This document shows positions 24,519 to 32,874 of a stretch of 64,000 bases of DNA, one piece after another (position 1 is the stretch's first letter; the number at the start of each line of letters is the position of its first letter). The position numbers were made by a program, and so were the translations under genes. This DNA is from Paracrocinitomix sp040880585 (lineage in GTDB: Bacteria > Bacteroidota > Bacteroidia > Flavobacteriales_D > Crocinitomicaceae): assembly GCA_040880585.1 (NCBI GenBank), contig JBBDID010000048.1, positions 23,843 through 87,842 of the forward strand. The letters run 5' to 3'. A model generated the notes under the pieces. It did no database searches and was not told where the DNA came from. It saw only the letters and a list, made by a program, of their open reading frames with translations.

Positions 24519-26435
24519 TTATTTATAGATGAGTTTCGCCGCATCAACCAACTGAATAAATTCATGTCGGTATCCATTTTTGTCTTTTCCTTTACCTTTT
24601 GATGCCAGTTCCATTACCGATTCAAAACTTGCACTGCCCTTGTACTCTGAATCTCTGAGCAACATCCCAAACTGAGCCACCGCAGCAGAAAATTTATACG
24701 CATTTGACCAGGAGCTCTCTTTTGAAATTTTATTTTCTAACGACCGTGACAAAAGAATACTCTTATCGCCATCCGGTTTTTTGTAGCGGAACTTTACGGT
24801 CAGCATTTCATCACCAAATTCGGTGTTGACCTCTTTATCCGTTTGATATTTCAACGGATCTACATCCGGTGTTTCAACGCCTGTTCCTTCTCCTTTTAGC
24901 ACGATTTCATAAAGTGCAGTAACGGAATGACCTGCTCCAATCTCACCGGCATCTTTGGTATCATCATTGAAATCTACATCATTTAACAACCTGTTTTCAT
25001 ATCCTACTAATCTGTAAGATTCAACAATTGCCGGATTAAATTCTACCTGAATTTTTACATCTTTTGCGATTGTATTTAAGGTCGCACCAATCTCTGTTAC
25101 CAGCACTTTTTTTGCTTCCAACAGATTATCAATATAGGCATAGTTACCGTTTCCTTTATCGGCCAATGTTTCCATTTTAGAATCTTTATAATTACCGGTA
25201 CCAAAGCCTAAGCAAGTCAAAAAGATTCCGGATTTTCGTTGTTCTACAATCAAATCTTGCATAGCGGCATCTGAACTCATTCCCACATTAAAATCGCCAT
25301 CTGTAGCAAGAATCACGCGGTTGTTGCCTCCTTTGATAAAATTATCTTTAGCGACCTTGTAAGCCAACTTGATGCCGGCACCACCGGCTGTACTTCCACC
25401 GGCATTCAATTTGTCCAATGCTTCCATAATTTTTGTACTGTTATCAGCAGTAGTTGGCTCTAATACCAAACCTGCCGCTCCGGCATAAACCACAATTGAA
25501 ACCTTGTCATTCTCGCCTAACTCATTGACCAAAAGTTTAAATGACTTTTTCAACAAGGGTAATTTTTGAGAATTGTTCATGGATCCCGAAACATCCACTA
25601 AAAAGACTAAATTACTATTTGGCAGATTCTCTTTTTCCATACGTTTCCCCTGCAAGCCGATATGCACCAGTTTATTGTCATTCCACGGGCAATCGCCTAC
25701 TTCAGTAGTAATTGAAAAGGGGTGCTCATCAGTGGGATCCGGATAATCATAATTAAAATAATTGATCATTTCCTCTACTCTCACCGCACCTTTATCCGGC
25801 TTATTTCCCGACAAAATAAATCTTCTGACATTAGAATATGAAGCGGCATCCACATCCACAGAAAAAGTTGAAAGCGGACTCACTTTTACGGCTTTATAAC
25901 CATTTTCCTCAATCGCATTATAGGATTCAGTATTGTGATTGGGATTGTAATCTTTTACTCCATAATATTGACTGACACTCCCTTGGGCGCTAGATCTGTG
26001 AGAACTATTAAAAAACTTTTTTGTTTTTGTTCGGACGGGCGCATGGTCTCCAGAGGTTTCTTCTTTTTCTTCCACAATTTCCGGTTTCACGATCTCCGGC
26101 TGCATTTCTATGACGAGTTCTACTGTTTTTCCGGCTTCAACCTTTACAGTTGATCGCGTATATTTCTCATAGCCTTTTAATTCAGCATAGAGATAATAAC
26201 TGCCTGCATTCACATTTTCAAAAGCAAATATCCCCGATTTATCAGTTTTTACTGAAGTTTTTGTCATGCGTTGATCTTTAATGTAAACTTTCGCATTCTC
26301 AATAGGTTTTTGGTTGTTTTGATCGATTACGACACCTTTGATGGTTCCGGTTTTCGCTTGGGCTATAGATGAATTTCCGATCAAAAGGAAGAAAATCATC
26401 AGCGTTGTACTGAAAAAAATATTTATCGTTTTCAT
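24519..26435 (-). CDS. VWA-domain protein with carboxypeptidase-regulatory-like N-terminus
   Basis: A 638-residue exported protein. Signal peptide 1-26 (SSIAQA cleavage), a CarboxypepD_reg-like beta-sandwich at about 30-112, a low-complexity linker, and then a YfbK-type module. The von Willebrand A MIDAS is DVSGSMNNS at 281-289, a metal-dependent adhesion site. A C-terminal domain (about 480-638) contains KFRYKKPDGDKS and ends in VDAAKLIYK, as in YfbK proteins. It would sit in the periplasm or at the outer membrane and may bind protein ligands. The first codons and upstream region have a diverged second copy at 28101-28195. Confidence 0.87.
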   Translation of the reverse strand: MKTINIFFSTTLMIFFLLIGNSSIAQAKTGTIKGVVIDQNNQKPIENAKVYIKDQRMTKTSVKTDKSGIFAFENVNAGSYYLYAELKGYEKYTRSTVKVEAGKTVELVIEMQPEIVKPEIVEEKEETSGDHAPVRTKTKKFFNSSHRSSAQGSVSQYYGVKDYNPNHNTESYNAIEENGYKAVKVSPLSTFSVDVDAASYSNVRRFILSGNKPDKGAVRVEEMINYFNYDYPDPTDEHPFSITTEVGDCPWNDNKLVHIGLQGKRMEKENLPNSNLVFLVDVSGSMNNSQKLPLLKKSFKLLVNELGENDKVSIVVYAGAAGLVLEPTTADNSTKIMEALDKLNAGGSTAGGAGIKLAYKVAKDNFIKGGNNRVILATDGDFNVGMSSDAAMQDLIVEQRKSGIFLTCLGFGTGNYKDSKMETLADKGNGNYAYIDNLLEAKKVLVTEIGATLNTIAKDVKIQVEFNPAIVESYRLVGYENRLLNDVDFNDDTKDAGEIGAGHSVTALYEIVLKGEGTGVETPDVDPLKYQTDKEVNTEFGDEMLTVKFRYKKPDGDKSILLSRSLENKISKESSWSNAYKFSAAVAQFGMLLRDSEYKGSASFESVMELASKGKGKDKNGYRHEFIQLVDAAKLIYK

Positions 26436-26515
26436 AGTTTCAATTTTTTAGGTCGATTTGTATATCGTTTCGACTGATTTCAAGACCCTGTAAAACTATG
26501 GTTGAAAAAGGTTCA
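26426..26515. repeat. Upstream repeat copy A (VWA promoter and first codons)
   Basis: About 90 bases that include the VWA start codon region and its upstream sequence. A second copy at 28101-28195 keeps, in the same orientation, the blocks TTCATAGTTT, ACTGATTTCAAGAC and CTGTAAAA, with a few substitutions and indels. The histidine-kinase gene and a long inverted repeat lie between the copies. The shared block could hold an operator or sigma-factor site upstream of the VWA gene. Confidence 0.7.
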
Positions 26516-26621
26516 GTTTTTTTTTATTAGCGATATTGGCGACTAATAATCAATCAAAGCTTCTATTAACCAATCAATCTTGCTACACTTCCATTTAGCG
26601 TGGATTTATAAAGGCTCTGCC

Positions 26622-26752
26622 CCGCCGCAGGTGGATAGCTTACAAAGCAGTATAATTTTACAAAGCCACAATCACAAATGTGAAACGTAGAGAACGCTTT
26701 GTGCTTGTAGGCTTTGTTATTATGCGCTTTCGTGACTAGGAACCGGAGGCGG
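26622..26752. repeat. Long imperfect inverted repeat
   Basis: Left arm 26622-26678 and right arm 26698-26752 pair over about 55 bases with a 19-base loop. ACAAAGCC near the top of the left arm pairs with GGCTTTGT, CACAAA with TTTGTG, and CCGCC at the base with GGCGG. Weaker complementarity continues outward to about 26597 and 26793. The rest of the 405-base spacer 26436-26840 holds upstream repeat copy A and no gene I can support. Confidence 0.7.
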
Positions 26753-26800
26753 ATATGGCAGCCAAATAACAATTCTTTACACATTGAGCGTTAACTTTAT

Positions 26801-26808
26801 TACCTTTG
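26801..26808 (+). promoter_or_regulatory. Candidate -7 box for the histidine-kinase gene
   Basis: TACCTTTG matches TAnnTTTG and would give a leader of about 25 bases before the ATG at 26841. No TTTG -33 box at the ideal spacing is visible; a TTG occurs 14 bases upstream. Confidence 0.4.
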
Positions 26809-26840
26809 ATAGTATCACATGACACCTATTCAAAACACCT

Positions 26841-28013
26841 ATGAAGGAACCTGCATTTTCAGATTTACTCAGCACTGAACTCCTGGTAGATACTGTTCAG
26901 AAACTTTCTCTCGCCCGGGACATAAAAACAGTGATGCGTATTGTGCGCAGTGTTGCCCGAGAACTCACAGGGGCTGATGGTGCTACTTTTGTACTGAGAG
27001 ACGATAATCTGTGTTATTATGCTGATGAAGATGCTATCAAGCCGTTGTGGAAAGGAAGTCGTTTCCCTATGGAAAGCTGTATAAGTGGTTGGGCAATGTT
27101 GAATAAAAAACCAGCTGTAATAAAAGATATTTATGAGGACAATCGAATACCACTAGATGCATACAAGAAAACTTTCGTAAAAAGTTTGGTTACTGTTCCC
27201 ATTCGCACGGTCGACCCAATAGGTGCAATAGGAAACTATTGGGCAAAACAACGTCAGCCATCAGAACGGGAAGTTGCTTTGCTTCAAGCCCTGGCTAACG
27301 TTACTGCAGTAGCCATAGAAAATATTGAAGTGCGTAACAAACTAGAAGAAAAACATAAACTTGTATTGACTTATCATGCGCGATCTTTAAGCAGTCAATT
27401 GAATCCACATTTTATTTTTAACGTCTTAAATTCTATTCAATATTATATACTGGAAAACAAACAGTTATTGGGACTTGAATACCTTACTTCTTTTGCAAGT
27501 TTAATGAGGATGACACTTGATAACTCCCGTTTAGATTACATTACTATAGAAGATGAAGTTAAATTTCTTACCCGGTACATTGAATTGGAATCAAGCAGGT
27601 TTGAAAATAAATTTAAGTATGTAATAGAAGTCTCAGATGAAATAAATGAAGAAGATGTTTTACTTCCTCCAATGATTATCCAACCTTATGTAGAGAATGC
27701 TATAATGCATGGTGTAGCAAACAGAACAGAAAATGGAGAACTTTCTGTCAAATTTTCTCGTGAAGATTCAAAACTATTTTGCCGGGTGAAAGATAACGGG
27801 GTGGGGCGAGAAAAATCAGCTGAAATAAATGCTGCTTCAACTGATAAAAAACATAAATCTGCCGGAATGGAATTAATCGGTTCTCGACTAAAATTGTTAC
27901 AAGAAATAGAGAAAGGTGAGTATAATACATCTGTAAATGACATCATAGATAAAAATGGAAAACTAGCGGGAACTGAGGTTGTTATTGAAATGCCGATAAA
28001 TGAAGATGTATAA
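26841..28013 (+). CDS. GAF-domain sensor histidine kinase (LytS/His_kinase type)
   Basis: A 390-residue soluble kinase. Residues about 15-160 form a GAF domain. The phosphoacceptor is H190 in LNPHFIFNVLNSIQ, the H-box of the LytS-like His_kinase family. The ATP-binding part has the N-box PYVENAIMHG (282-291, Asn286) and DNGVGREKS. There is no transmembrane segment, so it senses a cytoplasmic signal. Partners of this family are LytTR response regulators; none is nearby, so it is an orphan. Both flanks carry diverged copies of the VWA upstream sequence, so the whole gene may have arrived by insertion or duplication. Confidence 0.88.
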   Translation: MKEPAFSDLLSTELLVDTVQKLSLARDIKTVMRIVRSVARELTGADGATFVLRDDNLCYYADEDAIKPLWKGSRFPMESCISGWAMLNKKPAVIKDIYEDNRIPLDAYKKTFVKSLVTVPIRTVDPIGAIGNYWAKQRQPSEREVALLQALANVTAVAIENIEVRNKLEEKHKLVLTYHARSLSSQLNPHFIFNVLNSIQYYILENKQLLGLEYLTSFASLMRMTLDNSRLDYITIEDEVKFLTRYIELESSRFENKFKYVIEVSDEINEEDVLLPPMIIQPYVENAIMHGVANRTENGELSVKFSREDSKLFCRVKDNGVGREKSAEINAASTDKKHKSAGMELIGSRLKLLQEIEKGEYNTSVNDIIDKNGKLAGTEVVIEMPINEDV

Positions 28014-28100
28014 TGTATTAACTGAGGTGTTAATTCGTTTTCAATCGACAAGGGATAGCAAAGGTTTCTTGTATTATGAATACCAAAGAACAGGACACTC

Positions 28101-28195
28101 ATTGTTTTCATAGTTTTATTTTTTGTCAATCACATAACAGTCATTACTGATTTCAAGACACTGTAAAAACTAAAGCTTAAAAAGGATCAAAAAGA
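28101..28195. pseudogene. Diverged second copy of the VWA upstream region and first codons
   Basis: On the minus strand this stretch reads as the VWA promoter region followed by ATGAAAACA (Met-Lys-Thr), the same first three residues as the VWA protein at 24519-26435. After that the similarity fades. I read it as the 5' stub of a lost VWA paralogue or the right half of a duplication around the kinase gene. It fills much of the spacer between the kinase and the DAHP synthase genes. Confidence 0.5.
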
Positions 28196-28249
28196 TTTAA
28201 AAAAATGCAGATTAAAGCTTTAACTTCGGCTTTAATTAAGCGCTTATTC

Positions 28250-29311
28250 ATGCCACAATTGAAAGACATAAAACGCCCCATCATCATCAGTGGTCCTTGC
28301 AGTGCAGAGACTGAAGAACAGCTCATGCAAACGGCAAAAGAATTGAAGGAAACAGGTAAAGTTGATATTCTACGCGCCGGAATCTGGAAACCCAGAACAC
28401 GTCCCAATTCTTTTGAAGGGGTTGGTGAAGTGGGATTAAAATGGTTGATTGATGCGGGTAAGGAAGTAGGACTACCCGTAATTACCGAGGTTGCCAATGC
28501 GCAACACGTTGAACTGGCATTGAAAGCGGGTTATACCAACTTATGGATTGGGGCAAGAACCACTGTAAACCCTTTTACCGTCCAGGAAATTGCAGATGCC
28601 CTTCAGGGAACCGAAGTAGAATTATTGGTTAAAAATCCGATTAATCCTGATATTAACTTGTGGATAGGAGCTATTGAGCGATTCAAAAATGCGGACTTAA
28701 AAGAAGTACACGCCATTCACCGGGGATTTTCATCTTTTAAAGGCGAAAAATACCGTAACGAACCCATGTGGGAAATTCCCATTGCTTTGAAGGCAGAATT
28801 TCCCGACATCAAGTTAATTTGCGATCCCAGCCATATTTGCGGACGAAGGGATATACTGAAAGAAGTTTCACAAAAAGCAATTGACCTGGCATTTGATGGA
28901 CTGATGATCGAATCACATATCACGCCTGATGAAGCCTGGAGTGATGCGCAACAACAAATTACACCGTCTCAATTAAATGAATTGCTTGAGCAGCTGATTA
29001 TCCGGGAAATAACGACGGATGATGAAAACTTTTCTGCTTCGCTTGAGGATTTGAGAGGCAGCATTAACCAGATTGACCGGGAACTTGTTGAGTTGATCGC
29101 CAGACGTATGGGAATTGCTGAGGAAATTGGAATATTTAAAAAAGAGCATAACATTACTATCTTGCAACCTCAAAGATGGGAGGAGATTAAGCGAATGCAA
29201 CTTTCTTCAGGTACTGCTAAAGGACTTTCTGAAAAGTTTATTATCAAATACCTGGAAGCCATTCACCAGGAATCTATCCGTCATCAAACTGCTGTGATGA
29301 ATAAAGGATGA
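28250..29311 (+). CDS. DAHP synthase fused to AroQ-type chorismate mutase
   Basis: A 353-residue bifunctional enzyme. Residues 1 to about 255 are the class I (beta) DAHP synthase barrel that joins PEP and erythrose-4-phosphate: ISGPCSAETEEQ, RAGIWKPRTRPNSFEG, LICDPSHICGRRD and MIESH are all present. Residues about 265-353 are an AroQ chorismate mutase helix bundle (LRGSINQIDRELVELIARR). The fusion couples first and branch-point steps of aromatic amino acid synthesis and is typical of Bacteroidota. The frame is open from 28205, but the extra 15 residues look non-homologous; ATG 28250 gives the usual MPQLKDIKRP start. It overlaps aroA by 4 bases. Confidence 0.92.
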   Translation: MPQLKDIKRPIIISGPCSAETEEQLMQTAKELKETGKVDILRAGIWKPRTRPNSFEGVGEVGLKWLIDAGKEVGLPVITEVANAQHVELALKAGYTNLWIGARTTVNPFTVQEIADALQGTEVELLVKNPINPDINLWIGAIERFKNADLKEVHAIHRGFSSFKGEKYRNEPMWEIPIALKAEFPDIKLICDPSHICGRRDILKEVSQKAIDLAFDGLMIESHITPDEAWSDAQQQITPSQLNELLEQLIIREITTDDENFSASLEDLRGSINQIDRELVELIARRMGIAEEIGIFKKEHNITILQPQRWEEIKRMQLSSGTAKGLSEKFIIKYLEAIHQESIRHQTAVMNKG

Positions 29312-30543
29312 AAAAAGAAGTGCCGCACGATTTTGTAGTACAGGAAGTTATTGCTCCTGCCTCAAAAAGCTATGCGCAACGGGCAATTTTGGCAGCTTGT
29401 TTGAGTAAAGGCACTTCGGTTATTCATTATCCGGGACATTCAGATGATGTCGTGAACATTATAGCTATCGGCTCTCAACTGGGCGCAGAAATTGTTGTAA
29501 AAGGTGCGATTTTAGAGATTACCGGATTTCAAAAGGCCGTTCGATCAGAACTAAACTGCGGTGAATCGGGTTTGGGAATTCGATTAACAACAAGTATTGC
29601 AGCCGGAATTGGTGGAAAATATGAAATTACGGGTGCGGGTAGTTTAAAAAATCGACCGGTCGACCAGTTTGAAGATTTTTTGCCTTTGCTTGGAGTGGAG
29701 TGTAATACAAATAACGGTTTGGTTCCCATCCAATTGAACGGCAAAATACAAGGTGGCAAAATACAATTAGATGGTAGCTTGTCTTCCCAGTTTTTATCGG
29801 GATTGTTGATGGCGCTCCCTTTGGCAGAAAAGGATTCGACTATTGAGGTAAAAGACCTGAAATCGATTCCGTACATTAAAATGACCTTAGAATTGCTCCA
29901 AAAGTTTGAAATTCAGATTGAACATGACAATTTCGAGACGTTCAGAATCAAGGGAAATCAGAAATATCAGGCTACAGCATACACTGTTGAAGGAGATTGG
30001 AGCGGAGCGGCTTTTTGGATGGTTTATGGTACGATTGCCCATGACTTGCAGATTCGCAATTTAAATTCGGCAAGTTTACAAGCCGACCGGGAGGTTTTAA
30101 GGGCGATTGAAAAAGCAGGCGGAAGTTTTGAATGGACGGATAACCTACTAAAAATCAACAAATCGGAACAGCTTATCCCCTTTGAATTTGATGCCACCCA
30201 TTGTCCCGATTTATTTCCTGCGTTGACTGTATTAGCTGCAGCAATAGATGGCAAATCCAGCATAAAGGGGGTAAAACGCCTCATTCATAAAGAAAGTAAC
30301 CGGGCATTTGTCTTAAAAAATGAGTTTGAAAAGTTAGGATTGCAGATTGAGATAGAAGGTGATGAGATGTGTATTCACGGTCAGGGCAATTTACACGGCG
30401 GGGAGATCCATTCAAACAACGATCACCGCATTGCTATGGCAGGAGCCATTGCTGCTGCTTTAACGGAAACGGAGATTACAATTGAAAATGCTGAATCCGT
30501 AAATAAGAGTTATCCTGAGTTTTGGGAGGTTGTTGGGGTGTGA
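29308..30543 (+). CDS. aroA: 3-phosphoshikimate 1-carboxyvinyltransferase (EPSP synthase)
   Basis: A 411-residue enzyme of the penultimate shikimate steps, PEP plus shikimate-3-phosphate to EPSP. The N-terminal substrate lysine is in APASKSYAQRA, CGESGLGIRL is the phosphate loop, SSQFLSGLLMALP is central, and NNDHRIAMAGAIAA is the C-terminal catalytic motif. The position corresponding to the bacterial glyphosate-contact Gly in NAGTA is here CGESG, a class difference seen in Bacteroidota. Its start overlaps the DAHP synthase stop by 4 bases, so the two are co-translated. Confidence 0.94.
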   Translation: MKKEVPHDFVVQEVIAPASKSYAQRAILAACLSKGTSVIHYPGHSDDVVNIIAIGSQLGAEIVVKGAILEITGFQKAVRSELNCGESGLGIRLTTSIAAGIGGKYEITGAGSLKNRPVDQFEDFLPLLGVECNTNNGLVPIQLNGKIQGGKIQLDGSLSSQFLSGLLMALPLAEKDSTIEVKDLKSIPYIKMTLELLQKFEIQIEHDNFETFRIKGNQKYQATAYTVEGDWSGAAFWMVYGTIAHDLQIRNLNSASLQADREVLRAIEKAGGSFEWTDNLLKINKSEQLIPFEFDATHCPDLFPALTVLAAAIDGKSSIKGVKRLIHKESNRAFVLKNEFEKLGLQIEIEGDEMCIHGQGNLHGGEIHSNNDHRIAMAGAIAAALTETEITIENAESVNKSYPEFWEVVGV

Positions 30544-30589
30544 GGGTTTCTGAGAGTTTTTGAGGGTTTCTGCTACTGTTAACGTTCGA

Positions 30590-30806
30590 TCTCGACTACG
30601 CTCGATCTCCGGGATTATTAGTTTTGCGTCGTGCTTGCTAATCGAGTCGGAAGTCGAGCGTAGCCGAGACTGCAGCCGAGAGCAGTATGAAACATCACGA
30701 CTTGACCGTGCTAATCGAGTCGGAAGTCGTAGTCGAGAGCAGTATGTAGTGCACTTTGCCCGCTAATCGAGTCGGAAGTCGAGCGTAGCCGAGACTGGAG
30801 CCGAGA
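30590..30806. repeat. Left repeat array flanking the GIY-YIG gene
   Basis: The 323-base gap after aroA holds reiterated units built on TCGAGTCGGAAGTCG, AGCGTAGCCGAGACTG and GCCGAGAGCAGTATG. The part 30637-30806 is a 170-base block that reappears at 31340-31509 with one mismatch. A further block, CGCTCGATCTCCGGGA, at 30599-30614 also recurs on the right. High GC compared with the surrounding genes. No coding content is believable; short open frames here are repeat artefacts. Confidence 0.85.
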
Positions 30807-30866
30807 GCAGTATGAAACATGATGAAAATGTAATTCAGTGTCATAAAAAATCACTTACTTTACTAC

Positions 30867-31181
30867 ATGCCAAAAGGATACGTATACATGCTTGAATGTT
30901 CCAACGGAACAATTTATACAGGGAGTACTATTCATTTAAACGAGAGAGTTGAAGATCATTTTAAAGGGCAAGGTGCAAATCACACAAAACGTTATCCTCC
31001 AACAAAACTCATTTATGTAAAGGAATTTGATCGTATTGACAAAGCTTTTTATAGAGAAAAACAGATTCAGCGGTGGGGAAAAGATAAAAAACTGGCTCTA
31101 GCTAGCAGAAATTTTGAGAAATTGAAAGAATTAGCGGAGTGCATGAATGATTCGCATTGGAAGAGTTATGTCAAAGAGTAG
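30867..31181 (+). CDS. GIY-YIG nuclease-domain protein (UPF0213/YhbQ-like)
   Basis: A 104-residue single-domain protein. YVYMLECSNGTIYTGS holds the Tyr and Tyr-Thr-Gly of the GIY-YIG motif (positions 5-20), RVEDHF gives the conserved Arg, and FYREKQIQRWGKDKK carries the Glu and basic residues. Stand-alone GIY-YIG proteins cut or bind DNA, and they often occur in repeat-rich regions. Here it lies between two repeat arrays that share a 170-bp near-identical block, so it could drive repeat recombination. It is followed at once by the right array. Confidence 0.88.
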   Translation: MPKGYVYMLECSNGTIYTGSTIHLNERVEDHFKGQGANHTKRYPPTKLIYVKEFDRIDKAFYREKQIQRWGKDKKLALASRNFEKLKELAECMNDSHWKSYVKE

Positions 31182-31187
31182 TTTTTA

Positions 31188-31509
31188 TAACGCTCGATCT
31201 CCGGGACTATTGTTTTTACTTGCCTTGCTGATCGAGCGGAGCCGAGAGCAGCTTGTGGTACACCTTGCCTTGCTGATCGAGCCGGAAGTCGAGCGTAGCC
31301 GAGACTGCAGCCGAGAGCAGCTTGTAGTGCACTTTGCCCGCTAATCGAGTCGGAAGTCGAGCGTAGCCGAGACTGCAGCCGAGAGCAGCATGAAACATCA
31401 CGACTTGACCGTGCTAATCGAGTCGGAAGTCGTAGTCGAGAGCAGTATGTAGTGCACTTTGCCCGCTAATCGAGTCGGAAGTCGAGCGTAGCCGAGACTG
31501 GAGCCGAGA
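31188..31509. repeat. Right repeat array flanking the GIY-YIG gene
   Basis: The 379-base stretch downstream of the GIY-YIG gene is almost wholly repeat. It begins with CGCTCGATCTCCGGGACTATT, close to the start of the left array, continues with partial units, and then at 31340-31509 holds the same 170-base block as 30637-30806 with one difference. It ends before the GT2 gene, with about 50 bases of GC-rich degenerate units. Confidence 0.85.
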
Positions 31510-31560
31510 CTGGAGACAAGACCGGAGCCGGAAGCAGTACGCAAAGAGAGCAACACAAAC

Positions 31561-32874
31561 TTACAAATTCATACGCTTAGCGTGAGCAGATGTTTTTTGT
31601 GGATTCCAGGGATCTTTATAAGAACGCTTAAAAAAGAACTCTTGAAAATACGCTATGGTTCTGACTATCCTGAGGTAATAACCAAAATAAAAGACCATAC
31701 AGGGGATATAGATCAGGAAATAGGTATAGGAAGTATTTGATCGGATTCTATACAAGCTGTAAATCACAAATTTGACGAAGTTTGTCACGGTATAAAGCAA
31801 AATATTAGTGATCAGGATATTGATTAATTGAGAAGGGTAATTCGCTACCATATCGATCAGGTAGATGTACCATTTAAAGTTCAGCACCAAATTATAGGTG
31901 ATGTTTTCCATAAAGGCAAAGAAATTCAAAAAGTTAAACGATTGATTTGGAATTAACACATCTCTGTGTTTTCGAATTCTAAACCGTATCAGGGATTTAT
32001 CCCACCTCAATCGTTGTTTGGTCAATTTTTTAAAGGTGTTAGGAGCAGAAGTTAAGCAAACCGCTTCTTGTTCAAACTTTATTTTATATCCCAATTTTCG
32101 CAGTTTGACGGTAATATCGCCATCTAATCCCGGCCCAATGTCCCAACCTTTTACCTGTTCCAGGGCATCTGCTCTAAAAGCCCCAAAAGCTCCGGAGATA
32201 ATCCTGTAAATCCCCAAATAAGACGTCACTACCCTTCCAATACTGATGGTGTCGTAATATTCAATGGCTTGTAAAGTAGTCGCCAGGCCTTCGTCATAAT
32301 TTCTCACCATCACATTACCGCCCACACCTGCTACATGCTGATCTTTATAAAAAGGAATGATGATTTTTTCCATGGCATCCCGATCATACGAACAATCAGC
32401 ATCTAAATGCACAATAAATTTTCCCTTGGCATACCGCAGTGCCAAGTTTGCTCCTGAAGCTTTTCCTCCCCGCACTTCATTCCGTAAAAAGAGGTCAATC
32501 AATCCGGCTTTTTCAAGATCGCGACCAATAATGGGTGTTTCGTCATCCGATCCATCATCAACAACAATAATCTCTATGTTTTTATACGTTTGCTCATTCA
32601 ATGAGCGGATCAGTTTATAGAGGTGTTTGCCCTCATTTTTTCCCGGTATGATGATAGAAACCAAAGGGTATTCAAAAAGAAAGTCCTTTCTGGCTTTCAG
32701 GTGTTTTTTTTTCCCAAAAACTTTAGTTAAGCGCCATAAATTAAGGACAAAGAACTCCAACACAAAATAACGGATGAACTCAAAGAAGATATAGAACCAA
32801 AACAATCGGATAAAATGTCCGACAGTAAGGCTTTCAAGAAAGCGGAGGTAATTATCTAACAGTTCATCAAACAT
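31561..32874 (-). CDS. Processive family-2 glycosyltransferase (exopolysaccharide synthase)
   Basis: A 437-residue membrane glycosyltransferase. One or two helices open the protein (FIRLFWFYIFFEFIRYFVLE), then a GT-A domain with IIVVDDGSDD (DDG 106-108), HLDADCS (DxD 158-160), LDGDITVKL, and QRLRW at 287-291, the (Q/R)xxRW motif of processive synthases such as PgaC, BcsA and Alg8. Two to four helices close it. It would polymerise a sugar nucleotide at the inner membrane. It overlaps the regulator gene upstream by 1 base and is the last gene of a four-gene operon with HlyD- and TolC-like proteins. The sugar is unknown. Confidence 0.87.
   Translation of the reverse strand: MFDELLDNYLRFLESLTVGHFIRLFWFYIFFEFIRYFVLEFFVLNLWRLTKVFGKKKHLKARKDFLFEYPLVSIIIPGKNEGKHLYKLIRSLNEQTYKNIEIIVVDDGSDDETPIIGRDLEKAGLIDLFLRNEVRGGKASGANLALRYAKGKFIVHLDADCSYDRDAMEKIIIPFYKDQHVAGVGGNVMVRNYDEGLATTLQAIEYYDTISIGRVVTSYLGIYRIISGAFGAFRADALEQVKGWDIGPGLDGDITVKLRKLGYKIKFEQEAVCLTSAPNTFKKLTKQRLRWDKSLIRFRIRKHRDVLIPNQSFNFLNFFAFMENITYNLVLNFKWYIYLIDMVANYPSQLINILITNILLYTVTNFVKFVIYSLYRIRSNTSYTYFLIYIPCMVFYFGYYLRIVRTIAYFQEFFFKRSYKDPWNPQKTSAHAKRMNL

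Noticed and set aside
26566..26784. Minus-strand open frame in the long inverted repeat
   Set aside because: It is contained in the palindromic segment and has no ribosome site or recognisable protein.
26597..26800. Integron attC site
   Set aside because: The ends include GCGTTAAC, but the arm lengths and loop do not match known attC organisation, and no integrase or cassette array is near.
27686..28129. Minus-strand open frame of 147 codons overlapping the kinase 3' end
   Set aside because: Most of it is antisense to the kinase coding frame; only its first codons derive from the VWA-start duplicate.
30560..30766. Open frames inside the repeat arrays
   Set aside because: They translate the repeat itself and recur as copies (for example 31147-31344).
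30590..31509. Possible CRISPR array in the repeat arrays around the GIY-YIG gene
   Set aside because: The units vary in length, are fused and lack regular unique spacers, and no cas gene is present.
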